Part shown: piece after piece, positions 4,627 to 5,462 of the stretch
Layout of the letters: each line of letters opens with the position of its first letter
How positions within the stretch are numbered: position 1 is the stretch's first letter
From: Leptospirales bacterium
GTDB taxonomy: Bacteria; Spirochaetota; Leptospiria; Leptospirales; Leptonemataceae
Assembly (NCBI GenBank): GCA_014238825.1
Contig: JABAAI010000059.1
Coordinates: forward strand, 1-5,462
Length of the DNA stretch: 5,462 bases
Direction of reading: 5' to 3'
Made by a program: the position numbers and the translations under genes
The notes under the pieces: model-generated
What the model was told of the DNA's origin: nothing
Databases searched by the model: none
What the model saw: the letters and a program-made list of their open reading frames with translations, nothing else

Positions 4627-5462
4627 CGTCAGTAGCTTCAATAGCTTTGGCAGCTCTTTTTAACCATTTTTGATACGTTATCGCTGCTTCAAAAAAACCA
4701 GAATATAATTCTAATGATTGTTTTGCTAAGTGCAATTCAGGATACTTTTTCTCTTCCGTAGTAACAACTTTAGAGCTGAGACTCTTATTAACCTGATATA
4801 TAAGTCCCTGCAAAATTTCACTAGCCATTAGAGATGCTTTTTTTGCTCCTTTTATTTTTTCATCTATCTTTTCCATTTCTACTAAGGTTTTTATATAATC
4901 TTCTTTCATAGGTTCACGAGCTGAAGCATATAACTTTTGAGCTAATTCTAGACCTCTTTGTACAATTGAAATATAATCTGAAAATTCCTGACATACTTCA
5001 TAAATAGATAATACAAATTTTTGTCTCTGCTTTTTGAGATAATCTTTTTTTTCTGATGACTTTAGACTTTCAGTTAAAGCACGCACCCCGTATGTATTAG
5101 AGGAGAGAAAAAATGACTCTCTCGAGGATTCTTCAGTAAAAATTGACTTTTGTTTTGTTTCCTTATTAACATTTAAAACTCCTTCGAAGCTCGCCCCTTT
5201 TGCACTTAATTTGAATATTTCTATACCTTCCGCTAAGTCTTTCTGAAAACGACGATGAAACCATTGATAAAAAATTAAAAGCTTATCATTCGTTGGTAAT
5301 TGTTTACGATCTTCATCCAAATCTCCCCTTAAATATCTTAGCGGTAGGGCATATAGTTGCCTATAATTGTGAAGCTCATTTCTAAAAAGACGATTCTGTT
5401 GTAAGCGCAAAAGATCTTCTAATGCCGCTCCTCTTACATGTGCCAAGTTTTTACTAAAACTT
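4613..5462 (-). CDS. Unrecognised charged, predicted helical protein, 5' end beyond the window
   Basis: The minus-strand frame is open from the right edge to a TAA at 4615-4613, about 283 codons. A TTG at 5446-5444 could give 277 residues, but the frame continues upstream without a stop ('SFSKN' before it) and no ribosome binding site precedes that TTG. The first in-frame ATG is about 180 codons further in, so the true start most likely lies outside the window. Numbering from the TTG, residues 8-40 are rich in L, R, N and Q. 'LLIFYQWFHRRF' (56-67) is aromatic and probably an amphipathic helix. Residues 130-215 are K/E/L-rich and could form a coiled coil. Glycine and proline are scarce. I see no signal peptide, no membrane segment long enough to span, no metal-binding cysteine pairs and no nucleotide-binding motif. 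Clean codon structure over 850 bases supports a real gene. It converges on the PLP enzyme gene. Function unknown. Confidence 0.8.
   Translation of the reverse strand, partial: SFSKNLAHVRGAALEDLLRLQQNRLFRNELHNYRQLYALPLRYLRGDLDEDRKQLPTNDKLLIFYQWFHRRFQKDLAEGIEIFKLSAKGASFEGVLNVNKETKQKSIFTEESSRESFFLSSNTYGVRALTESLKSSEKKDYLKKQRQKFVLSIYEVCQEFSDYISIVQRGLELAQKLYASAREPMKEDYIKTLVEMEKIDEKIKGAKKASLMASEILQGLIYQVNKSLSSKVVTTEEKKYPELHLAKQSLELYSGFFEAAITYQKWLKRAAKAIEATDAFKS

Noticed and set aside
1..5462. CRISPR array, insertion sequence, prophage or toxin-antitoxin pair
   Set aside because: I saw no regularly spaced direct repeats, terminal inverted repeats with a transposase, integrase motifs or small paired ORFs. 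The content is housekeeping genes plus one unknown.

Overview
The window looks like a piece of a low-GC bacterial chromosome carrying a translation operon. I lean towards the Candidate Phyla Radiation (Patescibacteria, Parcubacteria-like). The reasons are the S12 wording 'YHIIRGTLDTLGV', the S7 stretch 'VRPERMLTLAFRWL', and the EF-G wording around 'EGKYIKQSGGRGQYGH' and 'EVPQNIANEI'. These match my memory of that group better than Chlamydiae, Bacteroidota or Rickettsiales, which I also considered. This is recall, not a search. Every complete stop codon is TAA and no in-frame TGA is needed, so the standard genetic code fits.

Layout. The left edge (1-144, minus) holds the first 48 codons of a ribonuclease HI gene. 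Twenty bases upstream of its start is the 3' end of a minus-strand tRNA-Arg(CCG) gene (164-235). About 200 bases without a gene (236-435) separate that divergent pair from a plus-strand cluster: rpsL (S12, 436-810), rpsG (S7, 827-1300), fusA (EF-G, 1351-3453) and a class V PLP-dependent enzyme (3425-4585). The start of the last gene overlaps the end of fusA by 29 bases. Twenty-seven bases downstream, and convergent, lies the end of an unrecognised lysine/glutamate-rich, predicted helical protein on the minus strand. It is still open at the right edge (4613-5462).

How the genes fit together. rpsL, rpsG and fusA are the classic 'str' operon and act at the ribosome: decoding centre, 30S head and translocation. 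The PLP enzyme replaces the rpsJ or tuf gene that usually follows fusA. Its overlap implies co-transcription and possible translational coupling. It has the PLP lysine and aspartate of the fold but lacks the cysteine loop of SufS-type desulfurases, so its substrate is open. The tRNA and RNase HI are ordinary housekeeping genes transcribed in the opposite direction.

Most of the window is conventional. The parts worth a second look are the PLP enzyme overlapping fusA, the unidentified right-hand protein, the scarcity of Shine-Dalgarno sequences (only rpsG has a clear one), a small hairpin just before rpsL, and the G1-U72 pair in the tRNA.
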